Part shown: positions 7,071 through 15,594 of the stretch, piece after piece
How the letters are laid out: each line of letters starts with the position of its first letter
How positions within the stretch are numbered: position 1 is the first letter of the stretch
Assembly: GCA_937863385.1 (NCBI GenBank)
Contig: CALMBW010000003.1
Coordinates: forward strand, 86,300-150,299
Direction: 5' to 3'
Origin: an uncultured Actinomycetes bacterium
GTDB taxonomy: Bacteria > Actinomycetota > CADDZG01 > WHSQ01
DNA: 64,000 bases
Notes under the pieces: generated by a model
Seen by the model: only the letters and a program-made list of their open reading frames with translations
Told to the model about the DNA's origin: nothing
Database searches by the model: none
Position numbers and translations under genes: made by a program

Positions 7071-8459
7071 GTGACCACCGTCCCCCGCTACAAGCGTTCG
7101 GAGCACGCCGCCCGGATCTCGCTCGGCGTGACTGTGATCCTGGTCGTCTTGAAGGCGATCGTGTGGGTCTCGACCTCGAGCTTGGCGGTCGCTTCGCAGG
7201 CACTCGACTCCGTGCTCGATCTCGTTGCTCTAAGCCTGGTGTTCGTCGGGGTCCGGGTAGCCAACAAGCCGGCCGACGACACCCACCACTACGGCCACGG
7301 TAAAGCCGAGAACCTCGCCGCTTTCACGCAGACCTTGCTGATCGGCGTGGTGGTTGCGGTGGTCGCAGCGGAATCGCTAAGGCGACTGTTCTCGGACTCC
7401 CCTTCAGTTGAAGCCCCGTGGTACGCCATCGCTCTCCTGCTCGTATCGATGGCCGTCGACGTAGCACGCGTGTTGATGCTGCTGAAAGCGGCGCGGGCCG
7501 AGGGCTCGGATGCCCTGAGAGCAGGTGCCTTGAATATCGCGAGCGACATCGCAACCGCGGGCGTTACCGTCATCAGCCTCTTCGCCGTGCGCATGGATAT
7601 CGAGGGTGCCGACGCTGCTGGTGCCCTGCTCATCGCCCTCTTCGTTGCGTTCGCCGCTTACCGGCTGGGCAAGCACTCGGTCGAGGTCCTGATGGACACG
7701 GCCCCCTCGACGAAGGTCGAGATGATCCAACAAGCCGTCGCCGCCGCTCCGGGGGTTCGAGCGGCACGGCGGGTTCGGGTGCGCGACACGGGCGGGAGCT
7801 TGTTCGCAGATGTGACCGTTTCCGCCGGCCGCACCGCCTCGCTCGATCGGGTACATGACATCACCGAGAACGTCGAACGCGAGATCGAAAAGGTCGCTCC
7901 GGGAACCGATGTGATCGTTCACGTAGAGCCGGAAACAGAATCGAGTGGATTGGTCGAACGCGTGCAGGCGGCGGCCAGCCGGCAAGCAGATGTATACGAG
8001 GTCCACAACGTGCTGGTCCATGCTTTCGATGATCAAGGGCAGCAACGCCTACACGTGACCCTCCACGCCAAAGTGCGGCCCACGACATCTATCCAAGCAG
8101 CACACGATGTGGCCGACCAGCTCGAACGCGCGATCGAGCAGGAACTGGGCGATCACGTCAGGGTGGACGCCCACATCGAACCTCTGGAATCGACCGCCTT
8201 CGCAACCGACGTGACCGATGGACGAGCGGACATCGTCAACGCGGTTGGCGAGCTGGCATCGGCCGAGGTTGACATCCTCGACTGCCACGAAGTGATCGTC
8301 ACCTCCACGGGGGGCGAACTAAGCGTGGTCGCGCATGTATCGGGCCGGGCTTCGCTTCCCTTGTCGCAACTTCACGATGCATCCAAGCGGATCGAGAACG
8401 GACTCCACGCCCGATTCCCCGAACTGGGAGCCGTGCTTCTGCACTTCGAACCCCGTTAG
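7071..8459 (+). CDS. Cation diffusion facilitator with three tandem C-terminal domains
   Basis: 462 residues, about 150 more than a standard CDF. The membrane part (about 10-200) has metal-site motifs LDSVLD (DxxxD) in helix 2 and NIASD (NxxxD) in helix 5, the acidic type found in Mn/Fe exporters rather than zinc ones. The HHYGHGKAENLAAF loop is typical. It is followed by three repeats of the ferredoxin-like CDF dimerisation domain (about 205-285, 290-375 and 385-462), each with the pattern of two strands around a V/A-rich core ending in an H(V/F)EP segment. Divergent from the MntR-like regulator, which probably controls it. GTG start. Confidence 0.93.
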   Translation: MTTVPRYKRSEHAARISLGVTVILVVLKAIVWVSTSSLAVASQALDSVLDLVALSLVFVGVRVANKPADDTHHYGHGKAENLAAFTQTLLIGVVVAVVAAESLRRLFSDSPSVEAPWYAIALLLVSMAVDVARVLMLLKAARAEGSDALRAGALNIASDIATAGVTVISLFAVRMDIEGADAAGALLIALFVAFAAYRLGKHSVEVLMDTAPSTKVEMIQQAVAAAPGVRAARRVRVRDTGGSLFADVTVSAGRTASLDRVHDITENVEREIEKVAPGTDVIVHVEPETESSGLVERVQAAASRQADVYEVHNVLVHAFDDQGQQRLHVTLHAKVRPTTSIQAAHDVADQLERAIEQELGDHVRVDAHIEPLESTAFATDVTDGRADIVNAVGELASAEVDILDCHEVIVTSTGGELSVVAHVSGRASLPLSQLHDASKRIENGLHARFPELGAVLLHFEPR

Positions 8460-8476
8460 TCCTTCGCTATCAACCA

Positions 8477-8929
8477 CTAATGCATGTAACGGCGTTCGGA
8501 ACGTCGCGCCCACACGAGCATCGCTGCCGGGAGGAGTACCAACGACACCAGCAACACGCTTTGCCACACTTTGTCGTTCGACCCCAGCTCGGACAGATGC
8601 GCGAGGTGGAAGATCAGATGCGGAAGAGCGAACACGAGCCACCCGACGATCACAACCGATGAGAGCCTGCGGTCCATCTTGATGGCGCAAACGACGAACA
8701 TGACCCCGAAGGCTAGATAGAAGCCACCCACATCGGTCGTGAGATGTTGGTTGTACGGCGGCAACATCCGGACCCATGAGAATCCGAAGCCGGGGAAATC
8801 GTCGAAGAACGCCCGAGGAAAGATCAGCGCCCAGATCCCCGGAACGGCCGTCGATACGGCCATGAGCCAGAGCCCGGCGCGAACGCGTCGCTCCGCCCGC
8901 CGCCTGCCTCGGAAATCGGACCTGACCAT
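8477..8929 (-). CDS. Four-helix integral membrane protein, unknown function
   Basis: 150 residues with four hydrophobic helices (about 17-37, 67-87, 91-110 and 122-141), a basic N-terminus (RGRRRAERRVR) and a basic C-terminal tail. Between helices 1 and 2 lies an aromatic-rich loop with FDDFPGFGFSWV. I recognise no enzyme motif. It converges with the CDF gene and stands alone, with a 67-base gap to the next minus-strand gene. Confidence 0.75.
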   Translation of the reverse strand: MVRSDFRGRRRAERRVRAGLWLMAVSTAVPGIWALIFPRAFFDDFPGFGFSWVRMLPPYNQHLTTDVGGFYLAFGVMFVVCAIKMDRRLSSVVIVGWLVFALPHLIFHLAHLSELGSNDKVWQSVLLVSLVLLPAAMLVWARRSERRYMH

Positions 8930-8996
8930 AGGCCCGCGACCCTAGTGGCAACGAGACCATCCGGCAAAGTGCGATGCGTGACGCCTCGTCCGCCGG

Positions 8997-10562
8997 TCAG
9001 GAAACCTTGACGCTGACGCGGTGCAGTCCGGTCGAACCAGACGGATGGGGTGGAGTCGTGGCGTCGGTTTGCACCTCGCCGGTGCCGTCGGTAGCGCGTG
9101 CCACCACCTCCACCGTGCCCCGCTGCCGGGGCTCCCAGCGGTATGCCCACAGGGTCCAGGCGAACCGGCTAACTGGTTGCTTGAGCATCGCTTCAGTCCA
9201 CGTCTTTCCGCCATCAACAGAGACTTCGACCTTGTCGATCTCTCGTCCCCCTGCCCATGCGACGCCTGCGATCCAGGTCTCTTCTCCCAACCTCGCCCGT
9301 CGAGACTCGCCGGCAACGTCGATGCGCGACTGGGTGAAGATCACAGCTTCATCGGACCAACCACGCTGCATCCAGTAACCCTGGTAGTCCTCGTCGACGA
9401 CCTCGATCTCGCGCAACCACTTCACGTTCTTCATCCCGTAGATCATCGGAACCCTCACGCGACAGGGGAACCCATGCTCTTGCAACAATGGTTCACGGTT
9501 CTGAGACACGGCAAGTAGCACGGAATCATCGTTCGCGATATCGAGCGGGATCGAATCCGTATAGCCCTCCTCGGCATGGAACACGACATCGACCGCACCG
9601 TCCTTCACTCCCGCTTCCGCGAGAACATCGCGCAGCCGCACGCCACCCCAAAGCGAGTTGCCTACGAGGTCTCCACCAACCTCGTTGCTGATGCAGGTCA
9701 ACACCGAGTACTCCTCCACCACCGCGAAGCGCGTCTGTAACTCTTCGAAGCTCAACTCCAAGGGCTGGTCGACGAGGCCGGTCACCTTGAGCTTCCAGTC
9801 CTCGGCCCCCACAGACGGCTGCACCAGGTTGATGTCGACCACGTAGTGATCGGCTGCAGTGGTGATCTCGGGAGTAAGGCCGGGGATAGAGGGGAACGGG
9901 CCGCGCGCCGGGATGCTTGCCGGCATCTCCGGAGCTACCAGCTTCACGTCACGATTCGGACCTCCCAGTCTTTGAACCAGGTAGCCCAGGAATCCTCCAC
10001 CAACCGCAACACCGACCGCACCGCCGATCCCCATGCGCAGGGCACGTCGCCTGACCGGATCGAAAGCATCGGCGCGCTCCTCGCGCAGCCGGCCCAGGAA
10101 CCAAGACGCCACCGCGGCGTAGACCCCGGCAGTTGCACTCAGAGCGATCACCATGCCCGGATAACTCTCCCGGTCGCCCGGGCCGAGAACGATCGCCACT
10201 CCCGCGAGGGCGGCGAGCGCAAGCCCGGCGAGCAGCGGTCTCGGTTCCTCACGACCCTGGCGACTCCAACCGAGGGCAAGCGAGCCGAAGAACAACGTCG
10301 CGACCATCACCCCGATCGCGAAGAGCTTGATCGCCCATTCCTTGAAGAGCTCGATGAAGAAGGTCGAGACATCGCCCGGCATGGCTCGGATGATGGAGTC
10401 GGCCAGACTCGTCGGCGCGAACGGAACCCCCTTCGGCGCGAACGCCGCAATCACCCACAACAAAGCGATGCAGATCCCCGTCGCCAGCAGCCCCGCCAAC
10501 CGCACCGCCCGGCCCTCGATCGGAGCCCGATTCTCGACCGGAGCGTTCTCCTCCTCATCCAC
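8997..10562 (-). CDS. Membrane-anchored molybdopterin oxidoreductase (sulfite-oxidase fold)
   Basis: 521 residues. The N-terminal third has several membrane helices (about 22-40, 70-95, 110-130 and 137-158) and an arginine-rich loop before another helix. From about residue 230 there is a sulfite-oxidase-type molybdopterin domain with the Mo-ligating Cys in SVLTCISNEVGG and the conserved EEGYTDSIPLDIA and FPCRVRVPMIYGMKNVKW blocks. The C-terminus (about 410-521) is an Ig-like Mo-cofactor dimerisation domain. Substrate unknown; related proteins oxidise sulfite or reduce sulfoxides. Fused membrane helices suggest electron exchange with the quinone pool or a membrane cytochrome. Confidence 0.9.
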   Translation of the reverse strand: MDEEENAPVENRAPIEGRAVRLAGLLATGICIALLWVIAAFAPKGVPFAPTSLADSIIRAMPGDVSTFFIELFKEWAIKLFAIGVMVATLFFGSLALGWSRQGREEPRPLLAGLALAALAGVAIVLGPGDRESYPGMVIALSATAGVYAAVASWFLGRLREERADAFDPVRRRALRMGIGGAVGVAVGGGFLGYLVQRLGGPNRDVKLVAPEMPASIPARGPFPSIPGLTPEITTAADHYVVDINLVQPSVGAEDWKLKVTGLVDQPLELSFEELQTRFAVVEEYSVLTCISNEVGGDLVGNSLWGGVRLRDVLAEAGVKDGAVDVVFHAEEGYTDSIPLDIANDDSVLLAVSQNREPLLQEHGFPCRVRVPMIYGMKNVKWLREIEVVDEDYQGYWMQRGWSDEAVIFTQSRIDVAGESRRARLGEETWIAGVAWAGGREIDKVEVSVDGGKTWTEAMLKQPVSRFAWTLWAYRWEPRQRGTVEVVARATDGTGEVQTDATTPPHPSGSTGLHRVSVKVS

Positions 10563-10743
10563 GGGACAAGCGTCCCACCTCGCTCGTATTACTTGAAGCC
10601 GGGGATAGACAGTTCGCTCACCCGAGGTGGTCGTCTGGTGCGGGAGGGAGGTCTCGACCTCCGCGGCCCGGCTTCTCCAGAAAAGCGGCCGGTGGCCGCT
10701 CAGCCCCCCGTTTTAAAGTCTCCCGCTTACATCTGTTTTCACC

Positions 10744-10771
10744 TTGACATGACTGTCTGTGGTGGTAGTAT
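10744..10771 (+). promoter_or_regulatory. Sigma-A-type promoter of the 13E12 gene
   Basis: A perfect -35 TTGACA (10744-10749) and a -10 TAGTAT (10766-10771) are separated by 16 bases, about 50 bases upstream of the GTG start at 10822. It is the closest match to the consensus promoter that I noticed in the window. The -10 box abuts a LexA-like operator. Confidence 0.65.
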
Positions 10772-10786
10772 CGTACATGTGTTCGT
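10771..10786. promoter_or_regulatory. LexA (SOS) box
   Basis: TCGTACATGTGTTCGT matches the mycobacterial SOS box TCGAAC-N4-GTTCGA at 10 of 12 defined positions and keeps the spacing. It begins on the last base of the -10 box, where a bound repressor would block transcription start. LexA control of 13E12-family genes is known in Mycobacterium, which supports the call. Confidence 0.65.
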
Positions 10787-10821
10787 GTATGGGGATGAGG
10801 ATGTAAGGGCGGAGGTGAGCG

Positions 10822-12014
10822 GTGGCTGAGGCAGCGGTGAACTACGAGGATTCGCCTCGCTCCGTTAGGCGCAGGCAGCTAGAGACCCAGATCCGTGAGC
10901 AGGCCGCAGCCATCAACGCCGCGCATTCCCAGCTCTGTGAACTGGTGGCCGAACACGACCGTGAGGGCTACTGGGCAGATAGCTACGGGATCAGCTCGAC
11001 CTCTTGCTGGTTGTCGTGGAGCACGGGGTTGATGCCTTGTGCTGCCCGGAGCGTGGTGTCGGTGGCACGGTCGTTGTCTTCTCTTCCCAGTCTCGGTGAC
11101 GCATTCTCTAAGGGGGAGCTGTCTTTAGGCCAGGTGGGAGCGGTGTCAAAGATCGCCGAACCCGTGACCGAGGCCAATCTCACCCAGGTGGCAAAGGGTC
11201 TTTCTGACCAGCAGCTCTCTAGCTTCGTGACCCACTACCGGGCGGGGTTACATGCCGATGAGGACCCCGGGACCAAAAGGGGTCTCGGAGCGCAGTATCG
11301 CTCTCGGTGCAGGCGAACTAGTGACTCGGGACACTGGCGGTGCTGCATGTCGATACCGGGGTGCTAGATGGGACCAAGTCAGACGGTGCCTGCTACATCG
11401 AGGGTGTCGGAGGGATCTCCAAACAGACCGCACAGCGACTGCTGTGTGACGCCAAGGTGCTCGAGATGGACATGTATCGAGGCGATGTGCTGGATGTGGG
11501 GCGGGCCAGGCGCTCTCCCACCACCGCCATAAGGCGTGCCCTAAGGGCCCGGGACAACCACTGCGTGTGGCCCGGTTGTGGTCGTAGCACCTTCAACCAG
11601 GCTCATCACGTCGATCACTGGGTGCGTGACAGAGGCGAGACCAAGCTCGAGCGCATGGCGATGCTGTGCTTTGCCCATCACCGCATGGTGCACGAGGGCA
11701 GGGTGAAGATGCTCTCTGACGGCAACGGGGGCTGGAGCTTCATAGCTCCAGATGGCAGCGTGATCACCCGGCCCTCTCCTCCCAGGGCGTCGTTCACCGT
11801 GACACAGCAGGCCGAGGCAAGTGGTGTGGTGATCGATGCCACCACGGCCTTTCCCGATTGGGGTGGCGAGCGGGGCAACCTTCGTGATGCGGCATCTCAT
11901 TTCCTGGGGCAAAGAGACCTCGATCTGCGCCGGGCCCAGAAGCAAGAACAGCAACGAGAGCAAGAACTAGAGCAGGGCGAGAGCGAGGGCCGCGATCCGC
12001 CCGACACGGGCTGA
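10822..12014 (+). pseudogene. Decayed 13E12-family (DUF222-HNH) gene
   Basis: The N-terminal piece (10822-about 11270) is a DUF222 domain start with AEHDREGYWADSYG and the SDQQLSSFVTHYRAG block. The frame then turns to non-homologous residues and stops at 11367. The C-terminal piece resumes in another frame (from about 11322, to 12014) with LHVDTGVLDG, the HNH nuclease segment CVWPGCG...HHVDHW...LCFAHHRMVHEG, and a Glu/Gln-rich tail. About 90-100 codons of the DUF222 centre seem to be missing compared with intact relatives, and the halves are out of frame. The start is a GTG with GGAGG six bases before it. The HNH residues look intact, so the C-terminal piece might still be made. Confidence 0.8.
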
Positions 12015-12073
12015 GAGGCGAGTTGACGAGGACCAACCGCTCAGTAGAACGAGGTTTGGCCTGCCGAAAGTCG

Positions 12074-12778
12074 TCAGGCTAGGTGGTGGTGCATGAAGTC
12101 GACGGTGCGAGAGAAGACCTGCTCCGTTGCCTGAGGATCGAACGCGTCGGGGACACCAGGGTTAGCGAACCAGTGGCCGGTCCCCGGGTAGTGATGGAAC
12201 TCCACATCCATGCCTTCGTTCGAGAGCTTCTCGAAATAAGCCCGCGCGTCTTCTAAGGGCTCGAACTCATCGGTCTCGGCGAAGTGCCCCTGGAGAGCAC
12301 CGCTGAACCGGTCGGGGTAGATGTTGGTGTACCCGTACACGAGAGACGTTGCCTCGAAGGGGAACTCATGCGCCACTTTCGTTGCCATGAACGCGCCGAG
12401 AGAGAACCCCATCAATCCCACGCGCGGATGCCAGTTGTCGGCCAAGGAACGCGCTGCAGCCACAAGACGAGGGACCAAAGCGTCGTGATCAAGCTTTCCT
12501 TCGAAAGCCTCGGCCTCTTCAACCGAAGTCGCCAGATACCCGTCGTACATGTCGATCGCCAGCGCGGTGAAACCTTCGGAGCAGAATCGGTCTGCCAAAG
12601 CCTTGAACGAGTCCTGGAGGCCGAACCACTCGTGAAGGATCAAGATCGCCGGACCTGAGCGCTCCGATCGAGCCAGGTAGCCCGTGGAACGGTCGGAACG
12701 GCCACCAACCTGGATCATCTCCCCGCGGCAGGTTGGTTCGTTCGGATTGGGCTCTTGCGGATGCTGGATGATCACCAT
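12074..12778 (-). CDS. Dienelactone hydrolase family protein
   Basis: About 234 residues with the dienelactone-hydrolase fold: ILHEWFGL near the N-terminus, nucleophile elbow GFSLGA, an acidic residue in the HFAETDEFEP segment, and the catalytic His in PGTGHWF. The nucleophile is Ser where classical dienelactone hydrolases have Cys, so this is more likely a general carboxylesterase of the family. Starts at 12793, 12778 or 12718 are possible; the last gives the shortest canonical N-terminus, and none has a well-spaced ribosome site. It overlaps the upstream metallo-hydrolase gene and is probably cotranscribed with it. Confidence 0.85.
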   Translation of the reverse strand: MVIIQHPQEPNPNEPTCRGEMIQVGGRSDRSTGYLARSERSGPAILILHEWFGLQDSFKALADRFCSEGFTALAIDMYDGYLATSVEEAEAFEGKLDHDALVPRLVAAARSLADNWHPRVGLMGFSLGAFMATKVAHEFPFEATSLVYGYTNIYPDRFSGALQGHFAETDEFEPLEDARAYFEKLSNEGMDVEFHHYPGTGHWFANPGVPDAFDPQATEQVFSRTVDFMHHHLA

Positions 12779-13374
12779 CCTCTTTCGATCCATTCCTGGA
12801 GGTGCGGCTTCTCGGCGCCTATGGTCGTGTCGTCGCCGTGACCCGGATAGACCCGAACCTCGTCGGGCAGCGTGAAGAGCTTCGAAGATATCTGCTCGAT
12901 GATCGTCGAGAAAGCCTCTGCGTCGCCCCAGGTGTTACCCGGCCCCCCCGGGAACAAGGTGTCACCGGAGATCAGGTGATCCCCAGCCAGAAGGCAGACC
13001 CCGCCCGGCGTGTGTCCGGGCGTGTGGATCACCTTCGCCTCTCGGTTACCGAACGAGAGCGTGTCGCCTTCGTGTAATTCGATGTCGATGTCGACCGGGT
13101 AGTCCTCGCCTGCGTGTGCGTAGACCGGTACGTTCAGCTTCTCCTTGAGCTCTGCAAGCGCCTGCACGTGATCGAAGTGCCCGTGAGTTTGGACGATCCC
13201 AACGATATTGGCACCGGCGGCTTGCTCCAGGATGGTCGAAGCTTCGAAGCAGCCGTCAACCAGCAGGGCCTCGTGGGTCTCGGGGCATTCGAGGACATAG
13301 ACGTTGTTCTCCATGCCACCGACACGGATCTTGCGAACGATCAGATCATCGCCCTCGTAGTGATGGATCCCCAT
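12772..13374 (-). CDS. MBL-fold metallo-hydrolase (glyoxalase II-like)
   Basis: 200 residues with the metallo-beta-lactamase fold metal motif THGHFDH (HxHxDH), a later metal His in VIHTPGHTPGG, bridging Asp in ISGDTLF, and final His in YPGHGDDT. These ligands form a two-metal site as in hydroxyacylglutathione hydrolases. The likely reaction is hydrolysis of a thioester or related ester; the true substrate is unknown in organisms that use mycothiol instead of glutathione. Its ATG overlaps the stop of the ygfZ-like gene by one base, so the three genes from 14210 to 12074 look like one operon. Confidence 0.9.
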   Translation of the reverse strand: MGIHHYEGDDLIVRKIRVGGMENNVYVLECPETHEALLVDGCFEASTILEQAAGANIVGIVQTHGHFDHVQALAELKEKLNVPVYAHAGEDYPVDIDIELHEGDTLSFGNREAKVIHTPGHTPGGVCLLAGDHLISGDTLFPGGPGNTWGDAEAFSTIIEQISSKLFTLPDEVRVYPGHGDDTTIGAEKPHLQEWIERGW

Positions 13375-14210
13375 CAGGTCGCAACCCTCACTTCCTGTCC
13401 GTCCACCTCGACCAACTGGCCGGGCTCGATCGTGTGCTTGAGCACCGCGAGCCCGCGGCCCTCGGCGACGGACGTAACCGTACCGACTTCATCGCCCCCG
13501 CTCGATACCGCCGCCCCTTCGGTCAGTCCCGGCCCCTCGAGGCGTGCCAGCCGGCGGTTGACCTTGCCCCGGAAGTGGATCTTGGCCATCGCTTCCTGGC
13601 CGACGTAGCACCCCTTGTCGAAATGGACGGCCCACTTATCGAGACCTACTTCTTGCGGGATCGTCTTGGGACCCATGTCCTTGCCCCAGCGCGGCATGAC
13701 GTTGTCGATGCGGAGCGCCTCCAGATCGGACTCCGATGCGGCCTCACATCCCGACTCTTCCAGCGCTGCGATGACGTCCTCTGCTTCGTCTCTCTCGATC
13801 CACAGGTAGCCGGCATCGGCCCCGACCGAGCGGGTTGGATGAAGGACCGCCTGCGGAGCAACCGATGAAGCTCGGTCTCGCCATCCATCTCCTACGAGCA
13901 GCACGAGACCGTGGGAATCGGTCAGGTCCTCGATCTCAACCCGGGTGGCAAAGACGTATCTGCGAAGGGCGTCCGGCAAGGAGGCGCTGAGTGCCTCTTC
14001 GAAGTGCACCAACACCGATCCGTTAGCCCGCACGGTTTCGAGATAACCGACCATCCGGCCGTGCGCGGTTAGAAGCGCTGCGTCGCGAACGTCTCCCTCG
14101 TCCATGTCCTCGAAGGATTGGGTGAGGATCTGGTGCAGGAACCAGAGATCCTGCTCCCCGCTCAGGCGAAGCTTGCCGCGCGTCGAACGGTCGGCGTAGA
14201 TGGGCTCCAT
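13374..14210 (-). CDS. ygfZ: Folate-binding YgfZ/GcvT-like protein
   Basis: 278 residues of the aminomethyltransferase-like fold. The diagnostic YgfZ motif K-G-C-Y-x-G-Q-E is present as DKGCYVGQEAMAKIHFRGKV near residue 200. It lacks the full length (about 360) of GcvT, so it is the stand-alone folate-binding protein that supports Fe-S cluster assembly or repair for a subset of enzymes. Several Fe-S enzymes in this window (IspH, IlvD, LeuC, Nth) would be potential beneficiaries, but no specific link can be shown. First gene of a three-gene operon. Confidence 0.9.
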   Translation of the reverse strand: MEPIYADRSTRGKLRLSGEQDLWFLHQILTQSFEDMDEGDVRDAALLTAHGRMVGYLETVRANGSVLVHFEEALSASLPDALRRYVFATRVEIEDLTDSHGLVLLVGDGWRDRASSVAPQAVLHPTRSVGADAGYLWIERDEAEDVIAALEESGCEAASESDLEALRIDNVMPRWGKDMGPKTIPQEVGLDKWAVHFDKGCYVGQEAMAKIHFRGKVNRRLARLEGPGLTEGAAVSSGGDEVGTVTSVAEGRGLAVLKHTIEPGQLVEVDGQEVRVAT

Positions 14211-14276
14211 ACCTTCTTATAACGCGCCTCGCGGCCCCAGCCATCCCCGGGGTGCCCGTGGTGCAAGAATCCCCCC

Positions 14277-15413
14277 ATGGATCTGAACCTCTCCGATGAG
14301 CTCCAAGCCTTTCGGCAAACCGCCCGGGATTTCGCGCACAGAACTATCGCTCCGCTGGTGGACGAGGCCGAAGCCGCCGAGCGGACCCCGCTCGAACTCT
14401 TCAAAGCGGCGGGTGCGGCGGGTTTCCTGGGCATCCGTTATCCGGAATCGGTGGGCGGGCAAGGTGCCGGGGTCTTGGCCGAGACGATCCTGCGAGAAGA
14501 GATGGCGCGCGTTTGCTCGGGGCTTGCTGCGGCGATCTCGGTTAGCAGTCATCTCGGTACCTATCCGATCCACGAATTCGGAGACGACGAGCAGCAGCAG
14601 CGTTATCTCGTTCCGGCATTGAAGGGAGAGGTGGTGAGTGCTTTCGGCCTCACCGAACCTGGAGCCGGAAGCGATGTTCGCTCGATCACGACGAGAGCCG
14701 TCCGCGACGGCGACGATTGGGTCATCACCGGGCGCAAGACCTACATCACGAACGCCACGATCGCCGACTTCATGATCGTCGTCGCCTACACCGATCCCAC
14801 GGCAGGGCTCGATGGGATGGCGATGTTCGTCGTCGATCTTCCCGATAGCAAGATCGAAGTTACGCGCCTCGGCAAGATGGGCCACCTCTCATCCGAGATC
14901 GGCGAGGTTGCCTTCGACGGCGTGCGGGTCCCGGCCCGGGCGTGTCTCGGGGGCGAACGGGGAGCCTGGGCCAAAGTGATGAAGACCTTGGGCATCGGCC
15001 GGGTGGTGGTGTCGGGCGGAGCGATCGGCACCGCTCAAGAAGCCATCGACCTGGCGGTCGACTACGCCAAAGAGCGGCCGGCATTCGGAAAGCCCATCGG
15101 AACCAACCAAGGGATCTCTTTCCCTCTGGCCCGCGCCGAGGCCCACACCGAGGCTGCACGGCTGGCCGTCTACAAGGCAGCATGGCTCTACGACCAAGCT
15201 TCAGAGCCCGTGAAAGAGGTCTCGGTAGCGAAGTATCTCGCGGCCGAAGCTGCTATCGGGGCAACGGACGTGGCCATCCGGGTCTTCGGCGGGGCCGGCT
15301 ACGTGAGGGGCTCGAAGGTCGAGCGTTTGTACCGTGATGCCCGCTACTTCCCCATAGTGGAGGGCACGTCTGAGATCCACCAGCGGGTGATCGCGTCCCG
15401 CCTAGGTCTCTAA
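14277..15413 (+). CDS. Acyl-CoA dehydrogenase
   Basis: 378 residues, full length for the family: N-terminal helical domain, middle beta domain with AFGLTEPGAGSDV and WVITGRKTYITNA (FAD and substrate binding), and C-terminal helical domain with the FGGAGYVRGSKVERLYRDAR signature. The catalytic base Glu is present in VEGTSEIHQR. It forms a trans-2 double bond in acyl-CoA, passing electrons to an electron-transfer flavoprotein. No ribosome site is obvious before the ATG. It sits before the mce operon and may take part in oxidising the imported lipid. Confidence 0.93.
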   Translation: MDLNLSDELQAFRQTARDFAHRTIAPLVDEAEAAERTPLELFKAAGAAGFLGIRYPESVGGQGAGVLAETILREEMARVCSGLAAAISVSSHLGTYPIHEFGDDEQQQRYLVPALKGEVVSAFGLTEPGAGSDVRSITTRAVRDGDDWVITGRKTYITNATIADFMIVVAYTDPTAGLDGMAMFVVDLPDSKIEVTRLGKMGHLSSEIGEVAFDGVRVPARACLGGERGAWAKVMKTLGIGRVVVSGGAIGTAQEAIDLAVDYAKERPAFGKPIGTNQGISFPLARAEAHTEAARLAVYKAAWLYDQASEPVKEVSVAKYLAAEAAIGATDVAIRVFGGAGYVRGSKVERLYRDARYFPIVEGTSEIHQRVIASRLGL

Positions 15414-15594
15414 GAACACTAGGACCCCCACATCTCGCCCATATCGGGCACGAAGAATGCCCCCGTATGGCCCATCTGAGCTATGTACTTCATGCTCCTT
15501 TTGGGGTGGGTTTACCTAGGAGGAACAAAGGTTTCCAGGGCGAACCTGCCATGTACACCACGAGTACCGGCAACGATGCCGGGTCAAGGCTCGG

